From: Nocardia bhagyanarayanae
GTDB lineage: Bacteria > Actinomycetota > Actinomycetes > Mycobacteriales > Mycobacteriaceae
Direction: 5' to 3'
DNA length: 64,000 nt
Assembly (NCBI RefSeq): GCF_006716565.1
Contig: NZ_VFPG01000001.1
Coordinates: 1,550,001 to 1,614,000, forward strand
Shown here: positions 9,268 through 21,466 of the stretch, in pieces
Numbering within the stretch: the stretch's first letter is position 1
Layout of the letters: every line of letters begins with the position of its first letter
Translations under genes and position numbers: made by a program
Notes under the pieces: generated by a model
What the model was told of the DNA's origin: nothing
Database searches by the model: none
What the model saw: only the letters and a program-made list of their open reading frames with translations

Positions 9268-9972
9268 TCAGCAACCCAGCTGATCCGCCAGGTCGAGGAA
9301 GTCCCCCGCGTTCACGTCGAACTCGTCCTCGTACTCCACATCCACCGCGCCGCCCACTCCGAACTCCAGCGGCCGCGCCACGAACGCCGTGCGGAAACCG
9401 AGTGCGCCCGCCGCCCGGATGTCGTACTTGTGGCAGGCGACCATCATGATCTGTCCCGGCGCGAGTCCCAGGTAGGTCGCGGCCATGCGGTAGGCCGCCG
9501 GGTCCGGTTTGAAGGCGCCCGCCATCTCGGCGGTGAAGACCGCGTCCCACGGCAGACCGCCCAGCTTCGAAATATTCACCACCGCCGCGACATCAGCGTT
9601 CGACAGCGTCGCCAGTGTGTACCGCGTCTTCAATCGGGTCAGTCCGGGGACGACGTCCGGCCACGGCACGATCCGCTGCCAAGCGCAGGCCAGGTCTTCT
9701 CGCTCGGCGTCATCGAAATCCGCTACGCCGTAGTCGGCCAGCAGCCGGTCCAGTGCGTCCGCGTAGACCGAGTGCACCGTCGTCCAGTCGTTCTTACCGA
9801 CCTTCGCCTCCCGCAGCACGTCGAAATACCTCGCGCGCCAGCGGTCTACGAATTCGACCCAGTCGACTCCCGGATGCCTGCCCGCGCTCGCCGTGCGCAA
9901 CGCGCCGAGCACCGTCGAATGGAAATCCGTAGCCGTGCCCTGCACGTCGAACAGCAATGCCTCTATTCCCAC
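9268..9972 (-). CDS. HAD-family haloacid dehalogenase-like hydrolase
   Basis: About 234 residues. Motif I is LLFDVQGTATD near the N-terminus, with the nucleophilic Asp. Motif II is the Ser/Thr in LATLSNAD, motif III the Lys in GAFKPDP, and motif IV appears as VACHKYDIRAAGALG where HDLRAA-like sequence is usual. This pattern is that of type II 2-haloacid dehalogenases. The frame is open far upstream into the neighbouring TetR gene, so the GTG at 9972 (directly before the motif-I strand) is chosen as start. Activity on haloacids is only an inference from family. Confidence 0.82.
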   Translation of the reverse strand: MGIEALLFDVQGTATDFHSTVLGALRTASAGRHPGVDWVEFVDRWRARYFDVLREAKVGKNDWTTVHSVYADALDRLLADYGVADFDDAEREDLACAWQRIVPWPDVVPGLTRLKTRYTLATLSNADVAAVVNISKLGGLPWDAVFTAEMAGAFKPDPAAYRMAATYLGLAPGQIMMVACHKYDIRAAGALGFRTAFVARPLEFGVGGAVDVEYEDEFDVNAGDFLDLADQLGC

Positions 9973-10064
9973 CTCGGAAATCCAACCACGCGGGACCTGC
10001 TCGGCGCGGACGAGTGGGAGTCGTGCGGCGCAGAGCCGCGACACTGGGGGCAGCGCGGTCGGGT

Positions 10065-10718
10065 TCAGTCGCGGTGACCAAGCCTCCGATGGTCGCCCGC
10101 AACCCGCGCTGTCGGTCCGGTGCGGTTGGGTCGGACGGGCGGGGTGCCCCACAGGTTGCGTAGCAGGATCCAGGCCTGATCCGGGTCGGGTGTGCGGCCC
10201 GCCTTCATCTCGGCGGCGCCCCAGCCGTCTACCGCGCGAAGGACGGCGGCGGTGGCGGCGACCAGCAGGTTGCGGTCGGTCTCGACGGTGATGATGCCGA
10301 TGGCGATCCCGTTCGCGACGAAGTCGGCGATCCAGGACATGAACGCGCCCTGTTCCCGCAGCAGGAAGGCGGGATCGATCAGCGCGAGGTCGGCGGGGTG
10401 CGTCTCGATGTGGGCGCGCAGCCGCTGCTCGATGGTCTTCAACTGCGACCAGAACTCGGCGTCGTCCGCGACCTCCCGCCACGTGCCGAGTACCTCCGCG
10501 AGGCGAGCGGCGACGTCGTCGAGTGCGGTGTACAGCAGGTCTTCGCGGCCGTCGAAGTAGTTGTACGCCGAGGATTTCGAGATGCCCGCCGCCGCGATGA
10601 TCTGGTTGTAGGAGGCGGTTTCCACGCCGTCCTCCGCGAAGATCCGCTGCGCGACATCGAGGATGCGGCGTTGTTCGTTGGCGGGAAGCCGGGTGAAGCG
10701 GGGGAGCGGCATGGTCAC
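10065..10718 (-). CDS. TetR-family transcriptional repressor
   Basis: A 217-residue regulator. The N-terminal HTH (about residues 15-60) reads RRILDVAQRIFAEDG followed by NQIIAAAGISKSSAYNYF, the TetR signature. The C-terminal domain is helical and variable, as expected for ligand sensing. It is divergent from an ABC exporter pair, with a perfect palindrome between them. By the usual logic of such pairs it should repress the exporter until a drug or signal binds (inference). A second ATG six bases inside (MPLPRF) is an alternative start. Confidence 0.9.
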   Translation of the reverse strand: MTMPLPRFTRLPANEQRRILDVAQRIFAEDGVETASYNQIIAAAGISKSSAYNYFDGREDLLYTALDDVAARLAEVLGTWREVADDAEFWSQLKTIEQRLRAHIETHPADLALIDPAFLLREQGAFMSWIADFVANGIAIGIITVETDRNLLVAATAAVLRAVDGWGAAEMKAGRTPDPDQAWILLRNLWGTPPVRPNRTGPTARVAGDHRRLGHRD

Positions 10719-10746
10719 ATCCTAGGGCCTAGTCGTGCGCACCTAT

Positions 10747-10769
10747 GGTGTGTACCATCGGTACACACC
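10747..10769. promoter_or_regulatory. Perfect palindrome between tetR and the ABC exporter genes (operator)
   Basis: GGTGTGTACC and its exact complement GGTACACACC flank a 3-bp centre. It lies 29 bp upstream of the tetR start and 25 bp upstream of the ABC gene start, so one bound dimer pair could control both directions. Confidence 0.75.
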
Positions 10770-10794
10770 GACATTCTGAAAGGTGGGTGCGGCT

Positions 10795-11706
10795 ATGGCC
10801 GACGCCGTCATCGAGACGATCGGACTGCGCAAGCGGTTCGGCGACTTCACCGCCCTCGACGGACTCGACCTGCGGGTCGAGGCCGGTGAGGTGCACGGAT
10901 TCCTCGGGCCGAACGGCGCGGGCAAATCGACGACGATCCGGATCCTGCTCGGACTTGTCCGGCCCAGTGGCGGCACCGCCCGCCTGCTCGGCGGCGATCC
11001 GTGGCGCGACGCCGTGCGGCTGCACGACCGCATCGCCTACGTCCCCGGTGACGTGTCGCTGTGGCCCGGCCTCACCGGCGGCGAATGCCTCGACGTGCTC
11101 GCCGCCGCGCACGGCGGTTTCGACCGCGTCCGTCGCGATGCCCTCGTCGAACGGTTCGAACTGGATCCGGGAAAGAAGAGCCAGGACTACTCCAAGGGCA
11201 ACCGGCAGAAGGTCGCGCTGGTCGCCGCGTTCGCCTGCGACAGCGAGCTGCTCATCCTGGACGAGCCGACATCCGGGCTGGATCCGCTCATGGAGCAGGT
11301 GTTCCAGCAGACGCTGGCCGAACGCAAGCGCGCGGGCTGCACCGTACTGCTGTCGAGTCACATCCTCGCCGAGGTCGAAGCGCTCGCCGACCGGGTCAGC
11401 ATCATCCGGCAGGGACGGACGGTCTCGACGGGAACACTGGACGAATTACGCCGTCACACAACGACTCACGTGCACGCGGTCACCACCGCGGCGCCGGTGC
11501 TGGACCACGTGCCCGGGGTGAGTGCCGTGCGCATCGAGCAGGACGGGGCCGGGTACGCGGTCTCGTTCGGCGTGGACGCCGGGCAAGTCGGGGCGGCGGT
11601 CGGCGCGCTGCACGCGGCCGGATTGGTGTCGATCACCGCTAATCCGCCGAGCCTGGACGAGTTGTTCCTGCGCAACTACGCGTCCGCCGAAGCGGTGGGG
11701 GTGTAG
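10795..11706 (+). CDS. ABC transporter ATP-binding protein (drug exporter type)
   Basis: A 303-residue ABC ATPase. Walker A is GPNGAGKST, the Q-loop follows in the usual place, Walker B with catalytic Glu is LLILDEPTSGLDP, and the H-loop is LLSSHIL. The usual LSGGQ signature is replaced by a YSKGNRQK-like form, common in the DRA/CcmA drug-export subfamily. A C-terminal extension of about 90 residues follows, typical of daunorubicin- and tetronasin-type exporters. The ATG at 10795 is preferred over GTG at 10783 because AAAGGTGGG sits just before it. It partners with the permease starting 2 bp downstream. Confidence 0.93.
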   Translation: MADAVIETIGLRKRFGDFTALDGLDLRVEAGEVHGFLGPNGAGKSTTIRILLGLVRPSGGTARLLGGDPWRDAVRLHDRIAYVPGDVSLWPGLTGGECLDVLAAAHGGFDRVRRDALVERFELDPGKKSQDYSKGNRQKVALVAAFACDSELLILDEPTSGLDPLMEQVFQQTLAERKRAGCTVLLSSHILAEVEALADRVSIIRQGRTVSTGTLDELRRHTTTHVHAVTTAAPVLDHVPGVSAVRIEQDGAGYAVSFGVDAGQVGAAVGALHAAGLVSITANPPSLDELFLRNYASAEAVGV

Positions 11707-11708
11707 CG

Positions 11709-13346
11709 GTGCGCGGACTCACGGTGATGGTTGGTGTCGGCCTGCGCGGCAGCCGTCGGCAGATCTCGTGTTGGGTGCTCGGGCTCGCGGTCGTCTTCGC
11801 GGGGACGGTGTGGTCGCTGGACAGCCTGTATTCCACCCCCGCCGAATTGGCGGGCTACCGGGCGGCCACCGAATCGGGCACGGCGTTGTTCGCGATCAAC
11901 GGCAGGCCCTATGGACTGGACGATCTGGGCGGAGTCATCGCCTACGAATTCGGGTTCATGAGCGCACTGGCCTTTCCGCTCATGGGAATTCACCTGGTGA
12001 CGCGGATGACGCGGCGCGAAGAGGAATCCGGGCGGGCGGAGTTGTTGCGCGCCGGGTCGGTGGGCCGGGTCGCCGGAGTCGCCGCGGCGGTCGTGCTGAC
12101 CGGTTCCGCGCTGGTATTGGTTTCCGTATCCATGGTTGTCACTTTGCTGGTGACAGGGCAGGAATTGCGTGGCGCACTCCTCTATTCGGCGGCGCTGATG
12201 TCGCTCGGCTGCTGCTTCGCCGCGATCACGGCGTTGGCGGCCCAGGTGGTCGCATCGGCACGAAACGTCCTCGGCATCAGTCTCGTCGTGTTGATCGCGG
12301 CATTCCTCCTTCGCGGCATCGGCGATGTGCGCGGCAACGGGTTGGTGTGGCTGTCGCCGATCGGCTGGGCGGAGCAGGCGCGCCCGTTCGGCGCCGGGCG
12401 GTGGTGGCCTGTGCTGCTTGCGCTGGGTCTCGCCGCGGTGATGTTCGGCGTGGCTTGCTGGGTCGCGGGTCGCCGTGATCACGGCGCCGGGGTGCTCGCC
12501 GCTCGTCGCGGACCCGTATCTGCGGCACCGATATTGCTGCGGCCCTGGGGGTTCGCGCTTCGCAGGCATCGCGGCGGTGTCGTCGCATGGAGTGTGATCG
12601 GCGCGCTCGTTGCCATCTCGTTCGGTGCGCTCGCCGACGCGATCCGCACCGTGATGGCGGACAACGCTGCTCTCCAGGACGTCTTCGGCGGCGGTAGCGC
12701 GAATCCGGATGCGTACCTGTCGTTCGTCGTGGTGCTGCTGGCCTTGATCGTCGCAGGTTACGCGGTGCAAGGCGTCGGCCGGATCGCGGAGGACGAGCCG
12801 GGCGATCGGCTGGAACCAGTTCTGGCCGGCTCGATCTCGAGGTCGCGATGGTTGGCCGCCGAGGTACTGATCGTCGCGTGCGGCACTGCCGTGGTCGCCG
12901 CGGTGAGCGGATTCGCGCTCGGCGTGAGCGATGCGCTGGCGGTGGGCGATTCCTCGGCCGTGCTGCGACTGACCCTCGCCACGCTCTCGTACCTGCCTTC
13001 CGTCCTCCTACTGCTGGGACTCGCGGTGGCGCTCTATGGAATCCGCCCCGCCGCCTTGTCCGCGAGCTGGGCCGCCTTCGTCGCCGTAGCAGTCGTCGCC
13101 ACCCTCGCCGACACCCTCCGCCTCCCCGAATGGCTCCGCCACCTCTCCCCACTGGAATGGGTCGGCCGCACTCCATCCGACCCCGTCTCCCCCTGGGCAC
13201 TGATCGCCTCCGCCACCTTGGCCACCGCTTTGATTGCTCTGGGCCTCAACGGGTTCGCCTTCCGCGACATCCCGACGCGCAGCAGCTCGTGGGGACTGGC
13301 TCGACTTATAACGAACAACGCCTTCACGATCGGTGGACGATCGTGA
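11709..13346 (+). CDS. ABC transporter permease, tetronasin-resistance type
   Basis: A 545-residue membrane protein with about twelve hydrophobic helices in two halves, consistent with a fused pair of six-helix permease domains. The pattern RMTRREEESGRAELLRAG in the first half and RIAEDEPGDRLEPVLAGS in the second are the repeated cytoplasmic coupling segments of the TnrB-like permeases. With the preceding ATPase it should form an exporter for a lipophilic antibiotic or lipid. GTG start 2 bp after the ATPase stop. The stop codon lies inside a strong hairpin that ends the operon. Confidence 0.88.
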   Translation: MRGLTVMVGVGLRGSRRQISCWVLGLAVVFAGTVWSLDSLYSTPAELAGYRAATESGTALFAINGRPYGLDDLGGVIAYEFGFMSALAFPLMGIHLVTRMTRREEESGRAELLRAGSVGRVAGVAAAVVLTGSALVLVSVSMVVTLLVTGQELRGALLYSAALMSLGCCFAAITALAAQVVASARNVLGISLVVLIAAFLLRGIGDVRGNGLVWLSPIGWAEQARPFGAGRWWPVLLALGLAAVMFGVACWVAGRRDHGAGVLAARRGPVSAAPILLRPWGFALRRHRGGVVAWSVIGALVAISFGALADAIRTVMADNAALQDVFGGGSANPDAYLSFVVVLLALIVAGYAVQGVGRIAEDEPGDRLEPVLAGSISRSRWLAAEVLIVACGTAVVAAVSGFALGVSDALAVGDSSAVLRLTLATLSYLPSVLLLLGLAVALYGIRPAALSASWAAFVAVAVVATLADTLRLPEWLRHLSPLEWVGRTPSDPVSPWALIASATLATALIALGLNGFAFRDIPTRSSSWGLARLITNNAFTIGGRS

Positions 13347-13354
13347 AGGCGTTG
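13316..13354 (+). terminator. Strong hairpin at the end of the ABC exporter operon
   Basis: A perfect 17-bp inverted repeat (CAACGCCTTCACGATCG and its complement) with a 5-nt loop overlaps the permease stop codon. There is no T-tract. Confidence 0.75.
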
Positions 13355-13360
13355 CCGGGA

Positions 13361-13393
13361 GATGTCGGCGGTTGTTCGGTGGCCGCCGACATC
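13361..13393 (-). terminator. Hairpin downstream of the cutinase-like gene
   Basis: GATGTCGGCGG pairs with CCGCCGACATC over an 11-nt loop, 8 bp after the minus-strand stop. With the neighbouring hairpin it separates the two convergent units. Confidence 0.6.
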
Positions 13394-13400
13394 GGCTAAC

Positions 13401-15110
13401 TCACCTCGCGCCGGTGGTGGTCGGCGCCGGGGTTTGCGTCGTGGTGGTGGGTTGGGTCGTGGTCGGCTGGGTGGTGGTCGGCGCCACGGGCTCAGCCGGT
13501 GCCACGGTTTCGGCGGGTGCCGCGACCGAGGTCCGCGCCTGGGGGTTCGCCACCTCCGGAGCAGTTGTGGTGCTCGAGGTTTCGGACGAGGCCGGGGGCG
13601 TGGTGGTCGGCGCCGTTGTCGTCGATGTGACGGCGGCGTCGGTCTTCGTGGTCGTCGGCGCGGTGGTGGTGGTGGTCGGCGCGGCCGAGGTCGTCGTCGT
13701 GGTAGAGGCGGACTTCGGCTTCGTGGCCGACTCCACCGCCTCCCGCGCGGCGGCGAAATCGGCGGCGTCCGGCTCGGAGGACTTGTCGACCGTCTCGCCC
13801 GCCTGCGCCTGCTTCGCCAGGTGGGTGAGCCATGCGGCCGCGTACTCGGCGGAGGTCAGCGGCCTGCCTTCGTCCGGGTTGGCGTCGCGCCAGTAGTCGA
13901 AGTGGTGGCCGGTGTGGTCCGGACCGAGCGTCAGCTTGTACGGGTCGCTCATGATCACCGGAATGGTGTTCTGGTTGGTCACGATGAGACCGATGATCTC
14001 GTTCAGCACCTTCTGCGGCAGGTACGCCAGCGGCGACATCTGGTCGGTCGAGATCGCGTCCGACTTCGCGGGCTCCTTCGGCTGCTGACCCGGCTTGTAT
14101 TCCGGATCGGAGACCCGCAGCAGAACCTCGAGGAAGGTCTCGTCGCTCGCCATCCAGTTCGGCTGCGACGCGATGTCCGCGAACGCCGTCATCGCGATAC
14201 GACCGAGGACAACGGCGACGTCCATGCCGTTGGTCGGATTGAGCCCCTCGCGCTCGAGCTGGTCGACGTTGATCTGCCTGCCCACGTTCACCACGAGCTG
14301 CAACAACGAGATGTTCTCCGGCGCCGCGCAGGTGAGGTCGCCCTCGGAGCAGAACGACGCGATCTTGCCGTTCAGCTTGCCGAAGTCACCGCTGGTACCG
14401 GGCAGCGCGCCCTGGCCGGAGACCGGCTTCCTGCCGTCCTGATACTGCTGATCGAAGCCGTCCGGGTTGCTGAACGGATCCTTCGAACCGGGGAACGGCC
14501 CGTCGCCGGCCGAGCGGCCCGAGTCGGCCAGGATGACGACACCGAGCACGTCGTCCGGATCGACGATCGTCGGATCGCCCTCCTCCTGGTGCCCGATGTT
14601 CATCGCGACGCGGCGGACCACGTCGGCGCCCTCGCTGTAACCGACGATCGAGAACTTGGTGTCCGGGCAGGCCTGCGCGATCTCCCGCATCACCTGCTGG
14701 GTGTTCGCGACGCCCGCGTTGACGGCGTCCTCGTAGGTGGCCATGTTCGCCGGGTAGGCGATGTAGACCGCGGCGTAGGAGCCGGGCTCGACATCGTCGG
14801 CCGGAGCGTTCACGACCGGATCGACCCAGCGGCTGTTGTGGTCACCGGCCAGCGCGGCGGGCAACTCGTTGCCGTTGGCGTCGACCAGCAACTTCGTGGT
14901 CCCCTCCGCGGGAGTGTCGCCGCGACCGGCGACCGAAATGGTCACCATGTCATGGCATTCCGTGACGGAAGCCCTGAGTTGTGTATCCGCCGTGTGCGGA
15001 GGCGAATTGATGGCGAACGACGCGGCGACTATAGCCGCCACGCCGAGCACAGCTGGTGCGGCAACGGCCGAAGCGATGCGATGCCGCGCGAAAAACTCGC
15101 GAAAAGCCAT
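13401..15110 (-). CDS. Secreted cutinase-family serine hydrolase with Thr-rich tail
   Basis: 569 residues from the ATG at 15110. A hydrophobic stretch (about residues 11-35) after a basic start looks like a signal peptide or anchor. The cutinase core has the nucleophile motif GYSEG (Ser159) and the paired-Cys/Asp motif CSEGDLTC (254-261) with the catalytic Asp; a His near 399-403 (DHTGHH) could complete the triad. Cutinases are usually about 200-250 residues. Here a long insert or extension (about 265-450) follows, and then a 100-residue tail of Thr/Pro/Ala repeats (TTTQPTTTQP style) suited to spanning or binding the cell wall. Likely an extracellular esterase/lipase acting on lipid or polyester. 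Longer upstream frame rejected because it lacks a signal peptide. Confidence 0.82.
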   Translation of the reverse strand: MAFREFFARHRIASAVAAPAVLGVAAIVAASFAINSPPHTADTQLRASVTECHDMVTISVAGRGDTPAEGTTKLLVDANGNELPAALAGDHNSRWVDPVVNAPADDVEPGSYAAVYIAYPANMATYEDAVNAGVANTQQVMREIAQACPDTKFSIVGYSEGADVVRRVAMNIGHQEEGDPTIVDPDDVLGVVILADSGRSAGDGPFPGSKDPFSNPDGFDQQYQDGRKPVSGQGALPGTSGDFGKLNGKIASFCSEGDLTCAAPENISLLQLVVNVGRQINVDQLEREGLNPTNGMDVAVVLGRIAMTAFADIASQPNWMASDETFLEVLLRVSDPEYKPGQQPKEPAKSDAISTDQMSPLAYLPQKVLNEIIGLIVTNQNTIPVIMSDPYKLTLGPDHTGHHFDYWRDANPDEGRPLTSAEYAAAWLTHLAKQAQAGETVDKSSEPDAADFAAAREAVESATKPKSASTTTTTSAAPTTTTTAPTTTKTDAAVTSTTTAPTTTPPASSETSSTTTAPEVANPQARTSVAAPAETVAPAEPVAPTTTQPTTTQPTTTTQTPAPTTTGAR

Positions 15111-15462
15111 GTCCCGATCCCATTCCAGTACCGACAGGTGGGCTGGCCCCCCGACGGGCCATATGTCACCAAGCACGTCGCGGTTCGGCCGGCGAGCGTT
15201 ACTGTGATCGATTCGTGGGGGTTCTGTGGGGGCGGCCGGCCCGGATGCCGCCGCCGGCGAACATGCTGGCCAGGGCCATCTACGACGCACAGTGTCGAAC
15301 GTCTCGTTCATCCAGTGCCGATCGCATTCGTCGATGGGCCCAGGCAGCCGCGGCCGCCCGCCCACTCACCAGACACAGCAGCGGACAGGTCGCTCGGGAA
15401 TCGGTCTCCGCAGCCCTCTTTCGCATCCGACGCGAATGCGTGACCGATTACCGCTAATGGTC

Positions 15463-15492
15463 TTGACGAATGGCTTATCCGGATGTCACTAT
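15463..15492 (+). promoter_or_regulatory. Possible sigma-70-type promoter upstream of rpoB2
   Basis: TTGACG at 15463-15468 is followed after 18 bp by CACTAT (15487-15492), or after 21 bp by TATAAA, in an unusually AT-rich patch of the 659-bp spacer 15111-15769. That spacer has no convincing gene; the cutinase gene on the minus strand is its other neighbour. Confidence 0.35.
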
Positions 15493-15769
15493 AAATACGG
15501 GAAGGCACCCAGAAATGCGGTGCTTATTTATTTGCGCCCTCGACATCGGTCGAGTTCAGGTGTAATTTGAGACTTCGCGCCGAGACGCGCGCTGTCCAAC
15601 TCTCGAAATACGAAATGACTGTAGAAGCGGCTCTTGTCTGCGTGCCGCTTTCTACCCGTTGTTGTCGAGTCATGTTCGGGCAGTGTCCGGCACGGTGCGC
15701 GATGTGAATACACCCCCACAGGACAAGCAGATACCGTGACGACCGCGCGATCCGCGTGGGCGGCGCGAG

Positions 15770-19270
<3,501 letters not shown>

Positions 19271-19354
19271 TTCGCACGTCCGGGCTGCCGCGCGCTGGAT
19301 TCTCGGTGCACGGCATCCCGGGCGGTCGCGGCTGGAAGTTACGCGCCTCGAGCG

Positions 19355-19702
19355 CTATTCGACAGCCGCGGCCTCGCGTATCGCCCGCACGGCGGCGGCC
19401 GGGGTGTAGTCCTCGGGAACCCTTTCGACCAGGATGATGTCACCGTCGATGTGCCGCGAGCGCAGCGGCGCGATCTCCCGATACTCGGCCGAGTCCCACC
19501 AGGCCCGCGCCTCGTCCATCCCGGGAAACCCCAGCATCACAACACCTCCCGGCCAGCTCCCCTCCTTCACCTCGTGCTGCTTGGCGTGCACGAGGTACCG
19601 CCCGCCGTACGGCGCGAGTGTGCCGGGCAGCCGCTCGATGTACTCGGCGATGTCCGGATGCGGCGCCGCATCCTGCAGATGAGCGATGACGTACGCGGTC
19701 AT
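19355..19702 (-). CDS. DUF1330 family protein
   Basis: A 115-residue ferredoxin-like-fold protein. MTAYVIAHLQD at the start, GGRYLVHAKQHEVKEGSWPG in the middle and FPGMDEARAWWDSAEYREI match DUF1330, a stress-associated dimeric family of unknown activity related to antibiotic-biosynthesis monooxygenase folds. Two ATGs (19708 and 19702) are in frame; the second is chosen because GGAAGG lies six bases before it. A short single-gene unit between rpoB2 and the sigma factor gene. Confidence 0.85.
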   Translation of the reverse strand: MTAYVIAHLQDAAPHPDIAEYIERLPGTLAPYGGRYLVHAKQHEVKEGSWPGGVVMLGFPGMDEARAWWDSAEYREIAPLRSRHIDGDIILVERVPEDYTPAAAVRAIREAAAVE

Positions 19703-19798
19703 GAGCATCCTTCCGTTCCACCGATTTTCGTCACGCCGCCATCCTGGCACGCAGCCGGACACGGATCGATTACCTGAAAGGTAAGCGCGGAGGGGTGC

Positions 19799-20968
19799 TC
19801 AGACCCCTCCGCTCGAGAGGCGCTGCCGGAGGGCGGCCGCGCGGAGCGTGAGGTGGTTGCGCTCGGCGAGATTCTGCGCCTGTGCGGCCGCCTCCACGTA
19901 GAGCCGGGCCGCCGTGGCGATGTCGCCGGCCCGCTCGTGCAGGTAGGCGGACGAAGCGGTGTACCTGGGGAGCTTCGGGTCGAGTCCGGCGAGTGCTGCG
20001 AGGCCCGCGTGCGGTCCGTCCGCCTCGCCGACGGCGACCGCGCGGTTGAGCCGAACCACCGGGCTGTCGGTGAGACGGACGAGCTCGTCGTACCACTCGA
20101 CGATCTGCACCCAGTCGGTTTCCTCGGCTGTTTGCGCGTCGGCGTGCAGCGCGGCGATCGCGGCCTGAGCCTGATACTCCCCGAGCCGGTCGCGGGCCAG
20201 GGCCGCTTGCAGAATCGCAATGCCCTCGGCGATCAGATCGCGCCGCCAGAGGCCACGGTCCTGCTCCGCCAGTGGCACGAGACTGCCGTCGGCGCGGGTC
20301 CTGGCCGGGCGTCTCGCGTGGTGCAGCAGGAACAGGGCGAGCAGTCCCGCGACCTCCGGGTCGTCCGTGGTCGTCGCCAGTTGCCTGGCCAGCCGGATCG
20401 CCTCCGCGGCGAGGTCGACGTCGCCGCTGTACCCCTCGTTGAACACCAGGTAGAGCACCCGCAGCACGGTGCGCAGGTCGCCGGGACGGTCCAGCCGGAC
20501 CTCGCTCACGGTGCGTTTGGCCCGGCTGATCCGCTGGGCCATCGTCGCTTCGGGCACGAGGTAGGCCTGCGCGATCTGGCGTGTGGTCAGCCCGCCGACG
20601 GCCCGCAGCGTCAGCGCGACGGCCGACGCGGGGGTCAGGCTGGGATGCGCGCACAGGAAGTAGAGCTGCAACGTCTCGTCCACAGTGGCGGCCGGTCCCG
20701 GCGGCGGCTCCTCGGAGACCAGCAGCTCACGGCGCCGCCGCGCGGTGTCGGAGCGGGCGAGATCGAGGAAGCAACGCCACGCCGTGGTGACCAGCCAGCC
20801 CTTGGGATCTTCGGGGCGCCGGTTCGGCCAGGTCTCGACGGCACGAATCAACGCCTCCTGGACCGCGTCCTCCGCGGTCGCGAAGTCCGCCCCGCGGTGG
20901 ACGAGGGCCGCCAAGACGCCCGGAATCAGGTCCCGCAGCCGGCCCTCGTCCACCGCGTCGGCGCCCAT
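19799..20968 (-). CDS. ECF sigma factor with C-terminal extension (ECF42-like)
   Basis: A 389-residue sigma factor. Region 2 is seen around AEDAVQEALIRAVETWP with the WLVTTAWRCFLDLAR helix, region 4 around AVGGLTTRQIAQAYLVPEAT. A long C-terminal region of about 200 residues (YLVFNEGYSGDVDLAAEAIRL and TPR-like helices near LNRAVAVGEADGP) is the hallmark of the ECF42 group, which has no anti-sigma factor. Its ATG overlaps the TGA of the upstream YCII/DGPF gene by one base, exactly the partnership known for ECF42. Trigger and regulon are unknown. Confidence 0.92.
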   Translation of the reverse strand: MGADAVDEGRLRDLIPGVLAALVHRGADFATAEDAVQEALIRAVETWPNRRPEDPKGWLVTTAWRCFLDLARSDTARRRRELLVSEEPPPGPAATVDETLQLYFLCAHPSLTPASAVALTLRAVGGLTTRQIAQAYLVPEATMAQRISRAKRTVSEVRLDRPGDLRTVLRVLYLVFNEGYSGDVDLAAEAIRLARQLATTTDDPEVAGLLALFLLHHARRPARTRADGSLVPLAEQDRGLWRRDLIAEGIAILQAALARDRLGEYQAQAAIAALHADAQTAEETDWVQIVEWYDELVRLTDSPVVRLNRAVAVGEADGPHAGLAALAGLDPKLPRYTASSAYLHERAGDIATAARLYVEAAAQAQNLAERNHLTLRAAALRQRLSSGGV

Positions 20969-21375
20969 CACTCGGTGACGGTCGGCGGAGCCGTCAGGAA
21001 CGGCCGAACCTCGAGCCACTCGTGAATCGGCTTGCCGCCCGCGCCGGGCGCCGCGGACAACTCCCCTGCCAGCTCGACGGCGCGCTCGTACGAGTCGACG
21101 TCGATGATCATCCAGCCGGCGATCAGGTCTTTCGTCTCCGCGAACGGCCCGTCCGTCACCGGCGGCTTGCCCTCGCCGTCGTAGCGGACCCAGGCGCCCT
21201 CCGGCGCGAGGGCCTGGCCGTCCACGTACTCGCCGCTGTCTTGCAGGCGGGCCGCGAAGTCGTTCATGTACCGCAGGTGCGCCTCGATCTCGGCGGGCGT
21301 CCACTGATCCATCGGCACGTCGTTGACGGCCGCCGGGGCGCCTCGATAGTGCTTGAGCAGCAGGTACTTGGCCAT
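20968..21375 (-). CDS. YCII-related (DGPF) protein, partner of the ECF sigma factor
   Basis: A 135-residue ferredoxin-like domain protein. It begins MAKYLLLKHYRG and has the diagnostic TDGPFAETKDLIAGWMIIDVDSYERAVELA block. DGPF proteins are typically encoded just before ECF42 sigma factors, and this one shares an overlapping stop/start with the sigma gene. Its role there is not settled; it is often assumed to be a target or modulator of the sigma factor. Confidence 0.9.
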   Translation of the reverse strand: MAKYLLLKHYRGAPAAVNDVPMDQWTPAEIEAHLRYMNDFAARLQDSGEYVDGQALAPEGAWVRYDGEGKPPVTDGPFAETKDLIAGWMIIDVDSYERAVELAGELSAAPGAGGKPIHEWLEVRPFLTAPPTVTE

Positions 21376-21466
21376 GACATTCTCCCTTCGGCTTGCGACC
21401 CTAGTTGGTCGCTCACCCCTGGGACGGAACCGTCACGACGTTCTCGACATCTGCCGCCGAAATTTT

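Noticed and set aside
9973..10482. Upstream extension of the HAD hydrolase
   Set aside because: Low-complexity Arg-rich translation antisense to the TetR gene.
15111..15769. Rifampicin-associated 19-bp element before rpoB2
   Set aside because: Looked for the paired GGGGCTTGC/GCAAGCCCC-like arms; none present.
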